Source: Epiperipatus broadwayi (Eukaryota; Onychophora; Udeonychophora; Euonychophora; Peripatidae). Taken from it: a stretch of DNA of 64,000 nucleotides. The notes beneath the pieces are model-generated. The model ran no database searches. It was not told where the DNA came from and was given only the letters and a program-made list of their open reading frames with translations. The stretch is from NCBI GenBank assembly GCA_028023455.1, contig JAQFVV010012394.1, positions 29,896,010 through 29,960,009 on the forward strand. The letters are read 5' to 3'. A program made the translations under genes and the position numbers. Below, piece by piece: positions 52,980 to 64,000 of the stretch (within the stretch, counting starts at the first letter, position 1; every line of letters starts with the position of its first letter).

Positions 52980-53710
52980 ACCCATAGATTTATTTTTTGA
53001 GCCTTGTTTTGAGGATAGTTGACCTTCCCAGAACCATTTATTTCATATAAAAACGACTCTGGCAGTGATTCCCTAAATCTTGCACATGCTATGCCTATCC
53101 ACCTTCTTCATATCAATGGCCTGCATGTTGATGATGTTCACAGCATGCCTTATTCACTTTTCTCTAAGCACTTCCCGAGAAGGGGAGCTTAGATTTTATT
53201 CTCATTCAGAAGCATGAGCATTTCCTCTTAGTTATTTTTGGCTATTATGTCAGTACCACCCAATCTTCATATTATTATTATTATTATTTATTTTGCTTAT
53301 GACCTAATTTTAGTGTTGGAATAATACTGAAATTGTGCTCTGCTTAGAAATATATATAAATGCCAACTACTTTGTTTTATTAGTTAAATTCATTTCAGTC
53401 TTATACAATCCCGCCATGGTAACTTATTTCTCTATTTAAGAGTATCTATCTGCCTTTGCGAAAATAAAGTGTTCTTACCAGTGCAAATTAAAAGAAGTTT
53501 TATTAAGTATTTTGCCACGTAATAAAATATGTTTTTCAAATGTATTTTATTTATTTTCACTACTGTAATGGTGTAAAAATAGTTTTTATTATATATGTAA
53601 TGAATCCCAGAAGGCTCCCCAAAGCAATAGGTTAGTCACCATGTTTCAGAACCATAAATCAAAGCATTAATCACAATATTATGTAATCCTTGTAATAAAT
53701 AATTGGCATC
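52980..53710 (-). pseudogene. Fragment of another LINE (RT C-terminal region)
   Basis: On the - strand INALIYGSETW (about 53640-53690) is the 'YGSETW' motif that follows the RT thumb in many LINEs. A later piece resembles the R..ESFLYE / GK stretch downstream in such elements. The rest is too decayed to read. Family not assigned. Confidence 0.4.
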
Positions 53711-54377
53711 TTAATATTGGACCCACCAAAGATGTGTGTTTATTTATAATATATTATTTAGCTAATAAAGAGCATATAAAAATAATAGCATGATTGGCAA
53801 TATATAATTATCTATTGTTTAATAGACCACTTGCTCATTCATGCACATACTGATATTGCAAATAATTTATATATATATATAAATAATTTGTCATTATATT
53901 AAACTATTATTTATTGTCTAACTTGTTTGAGTAGTTCGAATTTTTTTTCTCCACTTCCAAATGTTCATCCATGCATGACTATATTTTAGTTAAGTCATAG
54001 TTAATTGATGTGTCATTGTCTTCTCCACTCTGCTAGTGGGCCAGGATTAAAATTAATTCTCATCTGCCATCACTATTATGTTATTCATTAGGTGTTTGAT
54101 CTGGGGCTTATGGAGTGGGTTTGAATTCAAGCTGGCCCCTGACCTAAATCTCAGGCTAGACTGGGTTTGAAGTACATTTTGTGAGTTCCAGCTCATGTTA
54201 GATGGATAGACATATTTTGACCAGTACAACATATCCTTTCATTTAAACTTTACACCTTTATAGCTAATAGAAATTATGATTGCATAGTCTTTGAAATGTT
54301 TTATAAAAAAGTTCAGCATAAATTTTCCAGAATAATAGCAAAATTCACACATTCCAATTATTTCCTTAATGTTAGAG

Positions 54378-54507
54378 ATTGTTTCTTTAATATTTGAGAT
54401 TAAATTTAGGCAAACCAAATTGAAATATAGACATGCATTTCAATTGTTTCTTTAATATTAAAGATTAAATTTAGGCAAACAAAATTTATAATATAGACAC
54501 ACATATG
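54378..54507 (+). repeat. Direct duplication, 65-bp period
   Basis: ATTGTTTCTTTAATATT...GATTAAATTTAGGCAAAC at 54378 recurs at 54443. Two units with a few differences. Confidence 0.7.
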
Positions 54508-55659
54508 CATCCCAAATGATGATTTTAAATATAAATTAGTCACTTAGGAGTGTAGAGAAGATATACATTGTTTTCAAAACTGTTTCCATTTCCATGTTAA
54601 TGTTCACCTTCCCAAGAAGAATTTCTTAATTATTTTTTATCCAGAAACTTAATAAAAGTTTGTACTTTTAAGTTTGAATTATGGAAGAACCAATTTGTAA
54701 AAAAAATACTAATAAAACCCTTTATGTAGATAGAATTGTTGTAATAAGAAAAAGCCAACTCTTTTGTAAAAGTACACCCTTTTATATCATATTATTCATT
54801 AACCATCTATTTCTTCCACCAATAGAAAGTCGCCCAAAAATTCAACTCTAAAAACAAGAGTTACTCTTCACACTGCACTGAGATAATTAGTTATAAATAT
54901 GCAAGGAAATACTTTTTAACTTGAAAAAGAAAAGAAGAAAATAAACATTTTGTCTTAAAAAAATATTAATTAAATTGAAATAATAAAATATTCTGCATTT
55001 CTAAAGTCACAAAAATATTTATTTTAGCAAATAAAATAATTGATAAAGTAATCTCTATTTGAGAATTCATTTGTCTATTAATCCATTAATTCATTTAAAA
55101 TCTGTCTAAACTGGTTATCAGAGCTATTGGTTATGACATTAAATCTTTTTATATAAAACATGATACTTGGTAGTTTAATTAGGTACATGCATGAAAAATA
55201 AAGTTGAAAGATTGCAAAAACATATATGTACATGCATAAATTCTATACTACATGTACTAAACCAATCTGAACAAAATGGACGTTTTTATGAATTTGAACG
55301 GAATATATTGTACTACTTACACTATTGATTTAAAAATTAAAGAGGAAATAAACCAGAAAATCATAAAATCAGATATCAACCATATCTTACAGACAAATAA
55401 GACAAACTTAGATCACTTTAAAGTATGCACTAGCAATTTCTGTGACAAACCACTCCATTTTCTATTATTAAATATTCACCAAAAGAAAAATACTAACTAT
55501 CCCCAAACTTTCAAATAATACCTGCAAGTGCTTTTTAAACAGAGATTTAGCATATTAATGAAGAACAAAAATTTCAGGTTATATCATGTTTTCAATTAGA
55601 TGCAACAAGCAGTTACTGATAGTGCTATTTAATCATACTTGTTTTCTGATGCCTATCCA
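54508..55659. other. AT-rich interval without recognisable gene
   Basis: An 80-codon frame at 55276-55518 has no recognisable motif and is not called as a gene. Confidence 0.45.
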
Positions 55660-55701
55660 GAAGACATAGAAAAAAATTAAAATCTCTATCATAAAAATTC
55701 T

Positions 55702-55752
55702 CCTCTTCAGACCAATTGGTTTTGAGGTTAATGGCCCTTCTCAGTGAAGAGT
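55702..55752 (-). ncRNA. Decayed hammerhead, dimer C unit 1
   Basis: On the - strand CTGAGAA, a weakened stem II GGGCC...CCTC, CAAAAC instead of GAAAC, then the palindrome ACCAATTGGT and C (stem III and cleavage site). Core substitutions predict no activity. Confidence 0.5.
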
Positions 55753-56114
55753 TAGGATTATATAAACTAGATCTAAAACTCCAACTCAGAGCACTTATTT
55801 AATATGTTACTATCATATTGAAAACAAATTATTTAGGCAAGTAAATGTCGTCAAATTCAGCCTAACAAACCAGGTAGCTATATGGTTCTGAACTCAGTTC
55901 ATTTTAACCTTATATTAACAGCTAAAGCAAAATTACATTGTAAAAGCCTTCATGGGTACATTTATAATAATTAATAAAACAAGTCACAAATTGTGGTAAC
56001 ATGCTTTTAAGATTGTGCTAAAATGTTCACTAGATAGATCTTGTCACTACCTCCAAACAAGCTTTAATTATAAGTGACAACAGAAAAAAAATTAAATCTC
56101 TATCATAAAAATCC

Positions 56115-56165
56115 TCATCTCCAGACCAATTGGTTTTGAGCTTAATAGCCCACCTCAGATAAGAG
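56115..56165 (-). ncRNA. Decayed hammerhead, dimer C unit 2
   Basis: On the - strand CTGAGGT, a 5-bp stem II GGGCT-ATTA-AGCTC, AAAAC instead of GAAAC, stem III palindrome ACCAATTGGT and C. G12 and A9 are changed. Less decayed than unit 1. Confidence 0.55.
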
Positions 56166-56525
56166 TTTTGATTTCAGAAACATGATTTAAAGCTACAGTT
56201 CAGAGTACTTGTCTTGAAAATCAACCTAACAAACCAGATAGCAATATGGGTCTAAACTCAGTTCAGTTTCACCATATATTAATAACTATAGCAATATTAT
56301 ATTGCAAAAGCCTTCAAGGGTACAATTATAATAGTTAATAAAATGAGTCACAAATTGTATATATATATATATATGAAAAATAAAAACAAGTTAGTCACGT
56401 AACCTGCTATCACTTGTTATTTATGATCAATAGATGGCGTCTTTACCAAAACCGCCAAAACAAGTGTAAAATATTTTTACATAAACGCAAAAGGAGTCAG
56501 AATTAACTACCTCTTTCATTTTGCT

Positions 56526-56575
56526 CACCTCCAGATCAGCTGATTTCAAGCTGGTTTGCTTTCGTCAGTGGCTCT
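56526..56575 (-). ncRNA. Hammerhead ribozyme, element D left arm
   Basis: Mirror copy of the right-arm ribozyme: on the - strand CTGACGA, stem II AAGC/GCTT, GAA, palindromic stem III ATCAGCTGAT, C. All core bases are present. Stem I upstream strand lies in the 10-nt loop and differs from the right arm. Confidence 0.65.
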
Positions 56576-56577
56576 AT

Positions 56578-56627
56578 CCTTCCACTGACGAAAGCAAACC
56601 AGCTTGAAATCAGCTGATCTGGAGGTG
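56578..56627 (+). ncRNA. Hammerhead ribozyme, element D right arm
   Basis: CTGACGA at 56585-56591, perfect stem II AAGC/GCTT with loop AAACCA, GAA at 56606-56608, stem III ATCAGCTGAT, cleavage after AUC (C56619). Stem I forms from CTTCCA before and TGGAGG after the core. It is the most complete hammerhead of this subfamily. Confidence 0.75.
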
Positions 56628-56742
56628 AGCAAAATGAAAGAGGTAGTTAATTCTGACTCCTTTTGCGTTTATGTAAAAATATTTTACACTTGTTTCGGCG
56701 GTTTTGGTAAAGACGCCATCTATTGATCATATATATATATAT

Positions 56743-57256
56743 AATAACGGGACAATCCTTTTCAGGACTCCAGGAAGTCATATCTAACTATATTCGGACT
56801 TTGAGTCTTCTTATAGAATGCCATGGATGATGTGATTTAAATTATAATCCAATCCACTCCTCTATGAATAACTTTGTTACTCTCGGAATTCGAGCTCAGA
56901 GTAAAAATCGCAATTGACTCTCTTCACGCATTTCCACAAATATCACATAGTAATGATAAACTTAGTATAAGCTTTATATAACGTCTTTATAAGTATGAAA
57001 TCACTAAGTTGATTTAACATATATATGCGTGAGTATGTATATTTATAATTATTGGTTTTATAAAATGACTAAATAAAATAAACAAACGAGACGTGCTTAA
57101 TTTTAAAATCAAGTTTAACACATTTTAATCAGTAATAGAAACAAAAATATTAGCAAGTAAATAATAGAAAATATTAAAATTTAGAATTATAATCTGTGCT
57201 TATATATAATACAATAATAAACTATTTAACATCCAGAAACTACAATGTAATTATTT

Positions 57257-57297
<41 letters not shown>

Positions 57298-58641
57298 ATT
57301 TTAAAATCATGTGTACAATAAATAATACCACCATACTTTATAAATCTACGTATTGTGTCAATAAAAAGATTCAGAGTGTGTTATATGTTTGTACCACATA
57401 ACATCTATTCACACTAGAATAAGGTATTATTATATTAATTATGTTATTGATTAAAAATAAATTATGATAATTGTCAGATAAGGTTTAAATTGGAATATAA
57501 TAAAACTTACTTCCAAATTGAAATAATTTGAAAATTTTTACCTTAGTCAACCGTCGCTTTCATCAGGGCATATATCAAAATATCAACATCTAGATTTTAT
57601 TAAATAAATAAAAATAAAATGTTCATCTTATCAGTTCTCCAATTTAATATACAAAGTAATTTTTCCACGTAAATATAATTATCCCCAAAGGAAATAAAGT
57701 TTAAGAGTTATTAAAATACACAATGACGTATTCCAAGAAGAGAAGGAATAATGGTTTTATACACCTCCTTAGACAAAATAAAATGATGATGAATGTTGAA
57801 AGAAAAAGTTCATTGATCATCCTTCGAAGAGGCAATCCAAATATTCATTCTTTTAAATATTTGCATAGTAAAATATCTAACATCTTCAATAAAATAGTCC
57901 ATTATTAAGACAGCTTTTTATTGGAAATTATGATGATTATATGTTAGGCATTAAGTAGGAATAAATTTACATATTCAGGTTTAAAACATCAGCAGAAATC
58001 ATTGGCATAAATTGTCTAGCCATAGAACATCTTTGTAAATATTTGTCTTCTTAAACATATATTTTGAAAACTCATTTAGAAACCATTGATTTCTCTTATA
58101 ACCTTGTCAATTTAAATGATTATTTTTTTAGTTCTTTCTAATATTAAAAGTAAGTAAATTAATTACTTGAAGAAAGTTTTAAAATAGTGAATCTTCTTTT
58201 TTCTTAAATGTGTTCTAAATTCAAACACATTTAAATTTATCGAAATAGAAGATTATTATTATAACAATATTAGTTCGTTTTATACTTGGATTAATTTCTG
58301 AAAGCATATCACACAATCATGCTCTCTAATGTTTACTCCAAACGTTTATTTCCTTTGTTTCAACTGATAAAATGCAATGTTGACTTAAAGCTTTGTCAAT
58401 GTCAAGTTTTGGTTAATAAAAAAAAACTATTAGTTGGGAACATTTATTTATGTATGTATATAAATATATTAAAATAATTCATTTTTAGAATTATTATTTT
58501 AATATGTAATTAGTTTATGTATATAGCTAATATATGAAAAGCTTAAGATAGGTGTAGGATATTTATATATGTTAATTTGATATAGGCACAGGTAAATTCA
58601 TTAAGAATCAAATTGTTTTAGGTGAGGCTCATGTGGTACTG

Positions 58642-58645
<4 letters not shown>
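56743..58645. other. AT-rich interval with an (AC)n-(AT)n microsatellite
   Basis: (AC)n then (AT)n at 57259-57296. A CTGATGA word on the - strand near 57563-57569 is not followed by a GAA and stem, so it is not called as a ribozyme. A 61-codon frame at 57723-57908 has no motif. Confidence 0.5.

Positions 58646-58711
<66 letters not shown>
58646..58711. repeat. (AT)n microsatellite
   Basis: About 33 AT units. Confidence 0.9.
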
Positions 58712-58714
<3 letters not shown>

Positions 58715-60204
58715 AGGGGTAGATTACAACTCAATTACTCCAGCTGAGATAGACCACATATTGAATTAAATATATTTTAAAACTTCTACTAATAATGGGA
58801 ATGTTAATTGATTATTATTAGCATATATATATATATCAACCATTACCAATCCACTGCATCTCCAAGTATAATCCATCTACTCTGCTAGTTAGCTTCTCTT
58901 CTCCACATTACCCCTGCACACTTACTTATTTCAACCATCCAACTCACATGTGTTTTCTTTCTGGGTTTTTAACATTCTCTTTGAATCCTGGTTAAGATTT
59001 CAAATGTCTATCTATTATCATCTCTTCTATCAATATGTCCAACCCAACTCCACTTTAGTCTTTTAATTTTTACAGTGAGATCAGTAACACCTGTTTGTTC
59101 TCTTACCGATATAGTGCATTTTCGATCTCTTTTTGACAATCCCAGCATGCATCTCTCCATACTTCTTTGACTGATGTGAAGTTTCTATATTACTCTTCTA
59201 TTGAATGTCCCAAGTCTCAGATTCATCAGTAAGAACTGGTAAAACACATTTATTAAAAACCTTTCTTGTCAAACACATGGACATATTTCCTTTAAATATC
59301 AAGTTATTCATACCAAAAGTACTCCAACCACTTTTACATCTACGATAAATTTCATCCATTATGTTTCCATCTGTATTAAAAATCTCAGGAAGGTATTTGT
59401 AACTATTAACTTATTTTAAGTTATTATAATCAATCTTTATTTTCATATTTTGAAAAAATCTAGTAATCATTACATTAGCCTTTTTAATATTTATCTTTAG
59501 TCCAACTTTTATCTGATAACTCATGCAAGATTTCCTGCATCTTGAAAGCATTATTTTCAAAAAAATACAACTATATTATCTGCAAAATCTAAATGTCTTA
59601 AATAATCTACATTTATTTAACCGATTTAGCTTCTTATTTTAATCCATAAAATACTTATGGCAGCATTGCTGTAAAAAAATTTGAAGATATGGAATCACTC
59701 TATCGTACACCCTTCTCAATGATGACTTTTGTAGTATCATTATGTAATGTCAATGATGACGTTCCATTTTCATAAACATTTTTTTTTTAAAATATAACAA
59801 TATTTCCTGATCTATAACTTGATGATCCAATGCTTTACTCACTGAAGAAATTTTTATAGAATAAAATGCCTTTTCATAATCTACAAATCCAAAATACATT
59901 GGGAATTCATATTCATTTGTTTTTTTCTATAACTTCTATCAATACCTCGATATGATCTACTGTATTAAAACCATTTTTAATTCCAGCTTGTTCACTTGGT
60001 TGGTCGAAATTCATTTTTTTTTGTAGACGAATTATAATTATCTTGGTAAAAATTTTTTATAAAAGTGATAAAAACGGCTAGGTCTTAATTTCTAATATTT
60101 TCTTTATTACCTGTTTAAAATATTAATATTAATATTGCATTATTGCAATCGTCTATTACACTTTTATCATTTAGACATTCGGTATATAACTTTATTAATT
60201 TTTT

Positions 60205-60468
60205 TTATATTTCTTCACCTGCTTCTTTTAATATATCAATTACAATTCCATTATTACCTGGAGCCTTTCCTTTTTTCATACATTTAATTGCATGTATCAC
60301 TTCTTCATTCAAAATTCTGGGCAATTTGGAAGATGTAATAGATATAAGAGGTACTTGTTCTTTATTACAGTATAATTCTTGATAAAAGTATTTTACCCAT
60401 TTCATGATATCATCTCTCTTTTTAGTAATAATTCCATCTTTTTTTCTTATTGCAGATATAAATTTCAT
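60205..60468 (-). pseudogene. RTE copy 2 reverse transcriptase N-terminal part
   Basis: 87 codons: FISAIRKKDGIITKKRDDIMKWVKYFYQELY, then LPRILNEEVIHAIKCMKKGKAPGNNGIVIDILK, the RTE motif 'EV..AI..MK.GKAPG.DGI..E.LK'. The aspartate of PGxDGI is N here. Followed by stops. Confidence 0.75.
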
Positions 60469-60551
60469 ACCAATACTAAAATGTTGTTTTACAGTTTTGA
60501 GACTTTTATACTCTTCTATAGCTTTCCTAGCTTGTTCACACTTATGCTTGC

Positions 60552-60770
60552 TTATATCATTTTAAACTCTTTTCCGCACCATTTTACAAAATTCGAGCTA
60601 TTCAATTTTTTTAATGGATCATTTTTGTATATCTTCATATTCCTTCTTTTCTTCATAAATTTTCTAGTCTCAGTAAAAATTTTATTGGTCAATTGCTGCT
60701 CTTTCCTACCAATTATCTTTGTTGAAGTTTTTAAAAGGGTATCAGTTATTTTCATATTAATTTCATTCAA
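60552..60770 (-). pseudogene. RTE copy 2 EN-RT linker
   Basis: 72 codons starting MNEINMKITDTLLKTSTKIIGRKEQQL, nearly the same as MNEINTKITDILLKTATNIAGRKKQQL of copy 1. It is rich in basic residues. It ends at a frame change within the linker. Confidence 0.65.
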
Positions 60771-60918
60771 ATCTGAATCATGTTCAAAATCTACTAATAC
60801 TTGAAACCTATTTGTAAGTTTTAATTTAAATTGATTAGAATGTTTCTGAAGACGAAGAATATAAACTGTATATATTGTTTTTCTTAATATTTTTTTTTCT
60901 TTTTTTCATGTGTCATAG

Positions 60919-60990
60919 AATCATACGGGAAGCGAAACCGCAACCGGGGCAACGGCTTGTGAGGCAGTCGTGCTGATCTCTCGACCACCT
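60919..60990 (-). ncRNA. tRNA-like sequence (Val-CAC-like) inserted in RTE copy 2
   Basis: The 72-nt - strand segment starts GGTGGTCGAGAGATCAGC (A box TGGTCGAGAGA), has an anticodon-type loop CTCACAA (CAC) between ACTGC and GCCGT, and a B-box-like GGTTTCGCTTCCC. RTE copy 1 lacks it at the same point (between GCAAAACTAG and an A-rich run). A tRNA-derived SINE or tRNA pseudogene is likely. The acceptor stem is not preserved and a 3' A-rich stretch follows. Confidence 0.5.
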
Positions 60991-61273
60991 AGTTTTGCAT
61001 TAACACATTAACAAGTATCTTACAACTTACTAAACGATGATCGCTTCCTATGTTAAATTTTTAAGAGCATTATAATCTTGAAAAATATTTTTTTATGTTA
61101 GTCAAATTATAATCTAATTCTGCTGTATCTTTATTTGGATGTTTACGTGTCCATTTTCTTTTAACATTTTTTTTTAAAAAAAGAATCCATAATATAAGTT
61201 TTTTTTTCTGCATTTTCTAAAAGTCTATATCCTTTTTCATTTCTGCCAAAATTACCTACAATATGTTCATTTT

Positions 61274-61740
61274 TCATTTGTTTACTAATTCTTGCATTAA
61301 TGTCTCCATAAAAATTGTAAAATGTTGTTTATTCTGATCAAAAGCCGTTTGTGCATCCATATAATCATCCTCTACTAATTCATCATTATGAACACTTGTT
61401 TGGGAATAAACCTGAATTATCTGCAATTGGTATCTGTTATTAAGTTGGATAACTAATATTGCCACTCTGTCTGATACACCATCAATCTCCACAATGTTGT
61501 TCTTCTACTTTTTATTTATAATGAATCCTACTCTACTAGTATTTCCAATATTTGTACCTTTATAAATAGATTACCTGTCCGCTTTTTAAATCAATTTTCT
61601 CCTCACTTCACCTTTTTTCTAGATTCACCAAGTCCAATAATCGCCCATATAATATAAGACAGTTCTTCTAATTCTTGCAATCTTTTTTCACTTGAAAGTG
61701 ATCTGCAGTTGTAAGTACCTAAATAAAAATTCATCATCAA
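61274..61740 (-). pseudogene. RTE copy 2 endonuclease domain
   Basis: The frame at 61274-61492 encodes VSDRVAILVIQLNNRYQLQIIQVYSQTS...HFTIFMETLM, as the RTE APE-type EN 'R..VL..QLN..Y.L.IIQVYAPTS......HF...MGDFN', with the GDFN catalytic motif lost. Upstream, in another frame, ATYNCRSLSS-like text marks the EN N-terminus near 61720. Confidence 0.65.
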
Positions 61741-62940
61741 ATGGTGCCTGCGTCTGCAATCAGGAGTTTCTTAGTGCTATCCACTTTCGGCCACCAACCA
61801 CTGCCTTGATTGATGGCTTTAAAGCCTCCTGGAAATAAGGACCATAATTTATTTTTGTATGTCATAATTGTATGTATTGGAAAATATTTACCATTTACAA
61901 AAACATTCATTTTGCGTTATCAGGAAACTGAGGAGAAAGTTCATTAAGTTTCTTGATATTAAACTCAGAGGTAAAAAGCCAATAAACTCACCACCCTGGC
62001 TAATGCTGAGTATGAGAATAAAACTATGATTTTACTATTTATTTTTTTTAATGAAATTATTTATAAAATCTATATAACAACAGACAGCGACATCCATCTA
62101 ACAGGAAATGAATATTTTTGTACACCACTTAATGTAAGACATGGGCAGAATAAAAGCAAAATCATTTTAAAATTCCTTCTCCTTGAAAATAATACATATG
62201 ATTCATGAATTAAATTAATCAATTGAATTAAAATTTTGAATGCTAAAATATAGAGATTGTCGTTCAAAATTACAAGTTTTTAATCATGTACTGTAGTATA
62301 AAACATTATCAAATTTTGAAGTAAGAGTTAAAAACAGATATTAAGTAGATTTTATAAATTTTCATAATAACTAGATTATTTTCTGATATAAGTGGAAGAG
62401 TTTTGGTATTTTTTAAATCTCGTCTGAAATAGAGTATATATATTGCTAACAATTAATGCAAAATATGGAATAATTTAACTGACATATATAAAAATTCTTC
62501 AGTATTAAATTGTAACTTATAATTACAATGGATATATGATATTGCTCTGAAATGCAGATGTAATAAGTAGTCATGATGTGGTTTTGACTGCTTTCTTCCC
62601 TAACATGATTGCACAGAACTTTTCTTATTTACTTTATCATTACACCCAAGAAGATGAAGACTACTCCCCAGGCAGATGTGTACACATTAAAAGATAGACC
62701 AAATAAATTCTTCTGAGAAACAAGTGCAAATCAATGTCATGGCTTCAAGTCACTCAAATACTGTCAATTTTTGAGTTATGGTAGTATTTTTACGCTTATT
62801 TTAAAGCTGATCTGATGTGATGTACCATGACTTCTCTTTAAATTGAGTCAGGAATCTTTCAGAAACTTTGTGCAAAAAACCTGTTAGCCACTTTATCTTC
62901 CCCTTCCTTTCTCTACCATAATCTTTTCCATAATCTGCTC
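61741..62940. other. AT-rich interval without recognisable gene
   Basis: It may contain the 5' UTR of RTE copy 2 next to 61740. Otherwise no motif was recognised. Confidence 0.4.
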
Positions 62941-62949
62941 CACACAATT

Positions 62950-64000
62950 TCCATAACATAATCTTTGTCAACTATATGGCCTTTATATCTAAATTCCCCT
63001 TATTATTCCCAAACCCAGCATAAAACCAATAACCCACTTTCTGTATAATCACTTTGTTCATATTTATTCTTCCATAAATTCATTATTTGTACCCTTTCTG
63101 CTTTCAATCACTTACACTCAATCAACAGATGCATAATATATTCTATATTTTCCGTACACAATTTACTGACTAAATCACCTATATTTTCCATTTACATGTA
63201 TATTCTCTTGTTTCCTAAGATCATATTTGAGTCCTAAACAATAAACTACTTTCCTTACTGTTATCATAAATTAACTCGCACCCAATGTTCCATTTACTTC
63301 TATATATATATTTAAACTCTTTTTACTACCAATACTAGTTTTCCATCTCTCCAACTCTCTATTCATTATTAATGCATCTATTCTTTTATCCCACTCGTTA
63401 CCACTATAACAGTCAACAATCCTTCTAACACAAGCATCCCATCTTTTATACAAGTATACTGATATAAATTCTTTATCCAATTTCTTTTACAGATCACATT
63501 ACTTTTTTCACCCATCTTGTTGCCTGCCATTTACTCATAACCCAATTAAATACTACTTTGGCTATTTTTTTATTATCCATAAACTGCATCATTCCAAACA
63601 TACTTATTTTTTGCAACTCTCATATAATAGCTTGACCATCCCATTTCTCCTTGAATTGCCTCCTTTGCTGTCCATACCTCTGTATATAATGCATGTCTTC
63701 CTACATTCCTCTGTACTTTCTCTAAGTAATCTAATACCCTTCAATTAAAACATAATGCATCATTACCATAGGTTAAGCCTGTTACTACAACACCCTTTCA
63801 AATAATTTTATCTACATTACATTTGTTATATGAAAACACTGTTAATTTACTTACCAAACCCTTTCTTTTCTTTTCTTGATTTACCAATTTTTTCTCCTAT
63901 TCAGTTACTTAAGATTATTCCCAAATAACTATATCTATCCTCCACACTTAACTTTATATCCCCCAATAAAAATTCCACATCTATTTCCCCATTATTAATC
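62950..64000 (-). pseudogene. C-terminal part of a further LINE, running off the window edge
   Basis: On the - strand from 64000: RYSYLGIILSN (the 'YLG' motif after RT), LTYGNDALCF, LEKVQRNVGRHAL, AKEAIQGEMGWSSYYMRVAKNKYVW, and the frame 63271-63480 with KRWDACVRRIVDCY...LERWKTSIGSKKSLNIY. These are typical blocks between RT thumb and the C-terminal zinc region of many invertebrate LINEs. The sequence is unlike the other two LINE families here. Several stops; the RT proper would lie beyond the window. Confidence 0.55.

Larger units (their letters stand above)
55660..56357 (-). mobile_element. Retrozyme-like dimer C (degenerate hammerheads)
   Basis: Two direct units about 414 bp apart. AAATCTCTATCATAAAAAT, ACCAATTGGTTTTGAG, a GGTAGCTATATGG/GATAGCAATATGG block and CAAGTCACAAATTGTG/GAGTCACAAATTGTAT recur in order. 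Each carries a decayed hammerhead on the - strand. The internal block resembles the CAGACCCATATAGCT block of arrays A and B, so this is a related subfamily. (AT)n at 56358 ends it. Confidence 0.65.
56373..56742. mobile_element. Palindromic retrozyme-like element D
   Basis: The left half starts GAAAAATAAAAACAAG as array B does, and reads on the - strand. At 56425-56571 and 56582-56728 lie inverted 147-bp arms that differ at one base, around a 10-nt loop. The arms share with array B the order: GATCAATAGATGG, ACCGCC/GACCTCC, CTCTTTCATTTTGCTC and the hammerhead. (AT)n flanks it on both sides (56358-56373, 56729-56742). No ORF. Confidence 0.8.
58860..61740 (-). mobile_element. RTE-type LINE copy 2, near full ORF span, decayed
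   Basis: On the - strand, in order: endonuclease start GTYNCRSLSSEKRLQELEELS (about 61720-61650), EN middle (61492-61274), EN end, tRNA-like insert (60919-60990), EN-RT linker MNEINMKITDTLLKT (60770-60552), RT start (60468-60205), FADN at the motif C position (about 59590) and KGNMSMCLTRKVFNKCVLPVL with C-terminal sequence (59290-58870). It aligns with RTE copy 1 (40465-41030 etc.). Stops and frame changes throughout make it inactive. Confidence 0.75.

Noticed and set aside
54110-54190. B-box-like GGTTTGAATTCAAGC
   Set aside because: No matching A box at the right distance; probably chance or an unrelated repeat.
55276-55518. 80-codon + frame
   Set aside because: No recognisable motif, no neighbouring exon signals, and length within chance for the region.
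57535-57575. CTGATGA word on the - strand with AAGCGAC following
   Set aside because: No GAA after a closed stem II and no stem III, so it fails as a hammerhead. It may be a very old PLE trace.

Overview
The window reads as gene-poor, strongly AT-rich DNA from an invertebrate animal. No host protein-coding gene with a convincing exon structure is visible. What can be recognised is almost all transposable elements: Penelope-like elements (PLEs) with a reverse transcriptase fused to a GIY-YIG nuclease, APE-type LINEs, RTE-type LINEs, a Ty3/gypsy remnant, a very long LTR, a tRNA-derived insert, and many (TAA)n and (AT)n tracts. Cephalopod molluscs, cnidarians and flatworms would all fit; the sequence alone does not fix the phylum.

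Layout: 1-2.4 kb has nothing recognisable. 2.4-9.0 kb is a PLE nuclease remnant followed by a decayed Ty3/gypsy element (gag-like coiled coil, RT, integrase) that carries a fold-back/ribozyme repeat. 9.6-20.3 kb holds three copies of one LINE family, all in + orientation. Each ends in a (TAA)n tail and each starts at or beside a (TAA)n tract; copy B shows a twin-priming inversion, and a 202-bp-arm fold-back sits between copies A and B. 22.2-29.9 kb is a head-to-tail tandem of two almost identical 3.7-kb PLE units on the - strand, with three copies of a ~200-bp terminal repeat. 29.9-31.3 kb is an array of hammerhead-ribozyme-bearing ~350-410-bp units, one inverted and three direct. 31.4-32.8 kb is the 3' end of a different PLE. 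32.8-36.7 kb (-) and 47.1-52.0 kb (+) are two copies of a long LTR of about 5 kb (TGTAGC...GCTACA, conserved TATAAAA, PBS-like site), forming an inverted pair around a 10-kb interval with an RTE fragment and a PLE fragment. 52-57 kb has a 111-bp hairpin element with 13-bp target duplications, a LINE scrap, a dimer of degenerate ribozyme repeats, and a nearly perfect 147-bp-arm palindrome with an intact-looking hammerhead in each arm. 58.9-61.7 kb is an RTE LINE on the - strand with a tRNA-like insert, and the right edge holds the C-terminal part of another LINE.

The most notable theme is the density of hammerhead ribozyme motifs: at least five that look intact in the core and several decayed ones, in at least three sequence families. 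They occur in PLE terminal repeats, in tandem or palindromic non-autonomous units resembling the 'retrozymes' described in plants and animals, and in a 212-bp insert with a 15-bp target duplication whose empty site is preserved in the second LTR. The natural reading is that PLE machinery of the kind encoded at 23-30 kb mobilises the small ribozyme elements; that is inference, not something the sequence proves.

All repeat boundaries and alignments were made by eye. Percent identities, secondary-structure energies and family names need computation.
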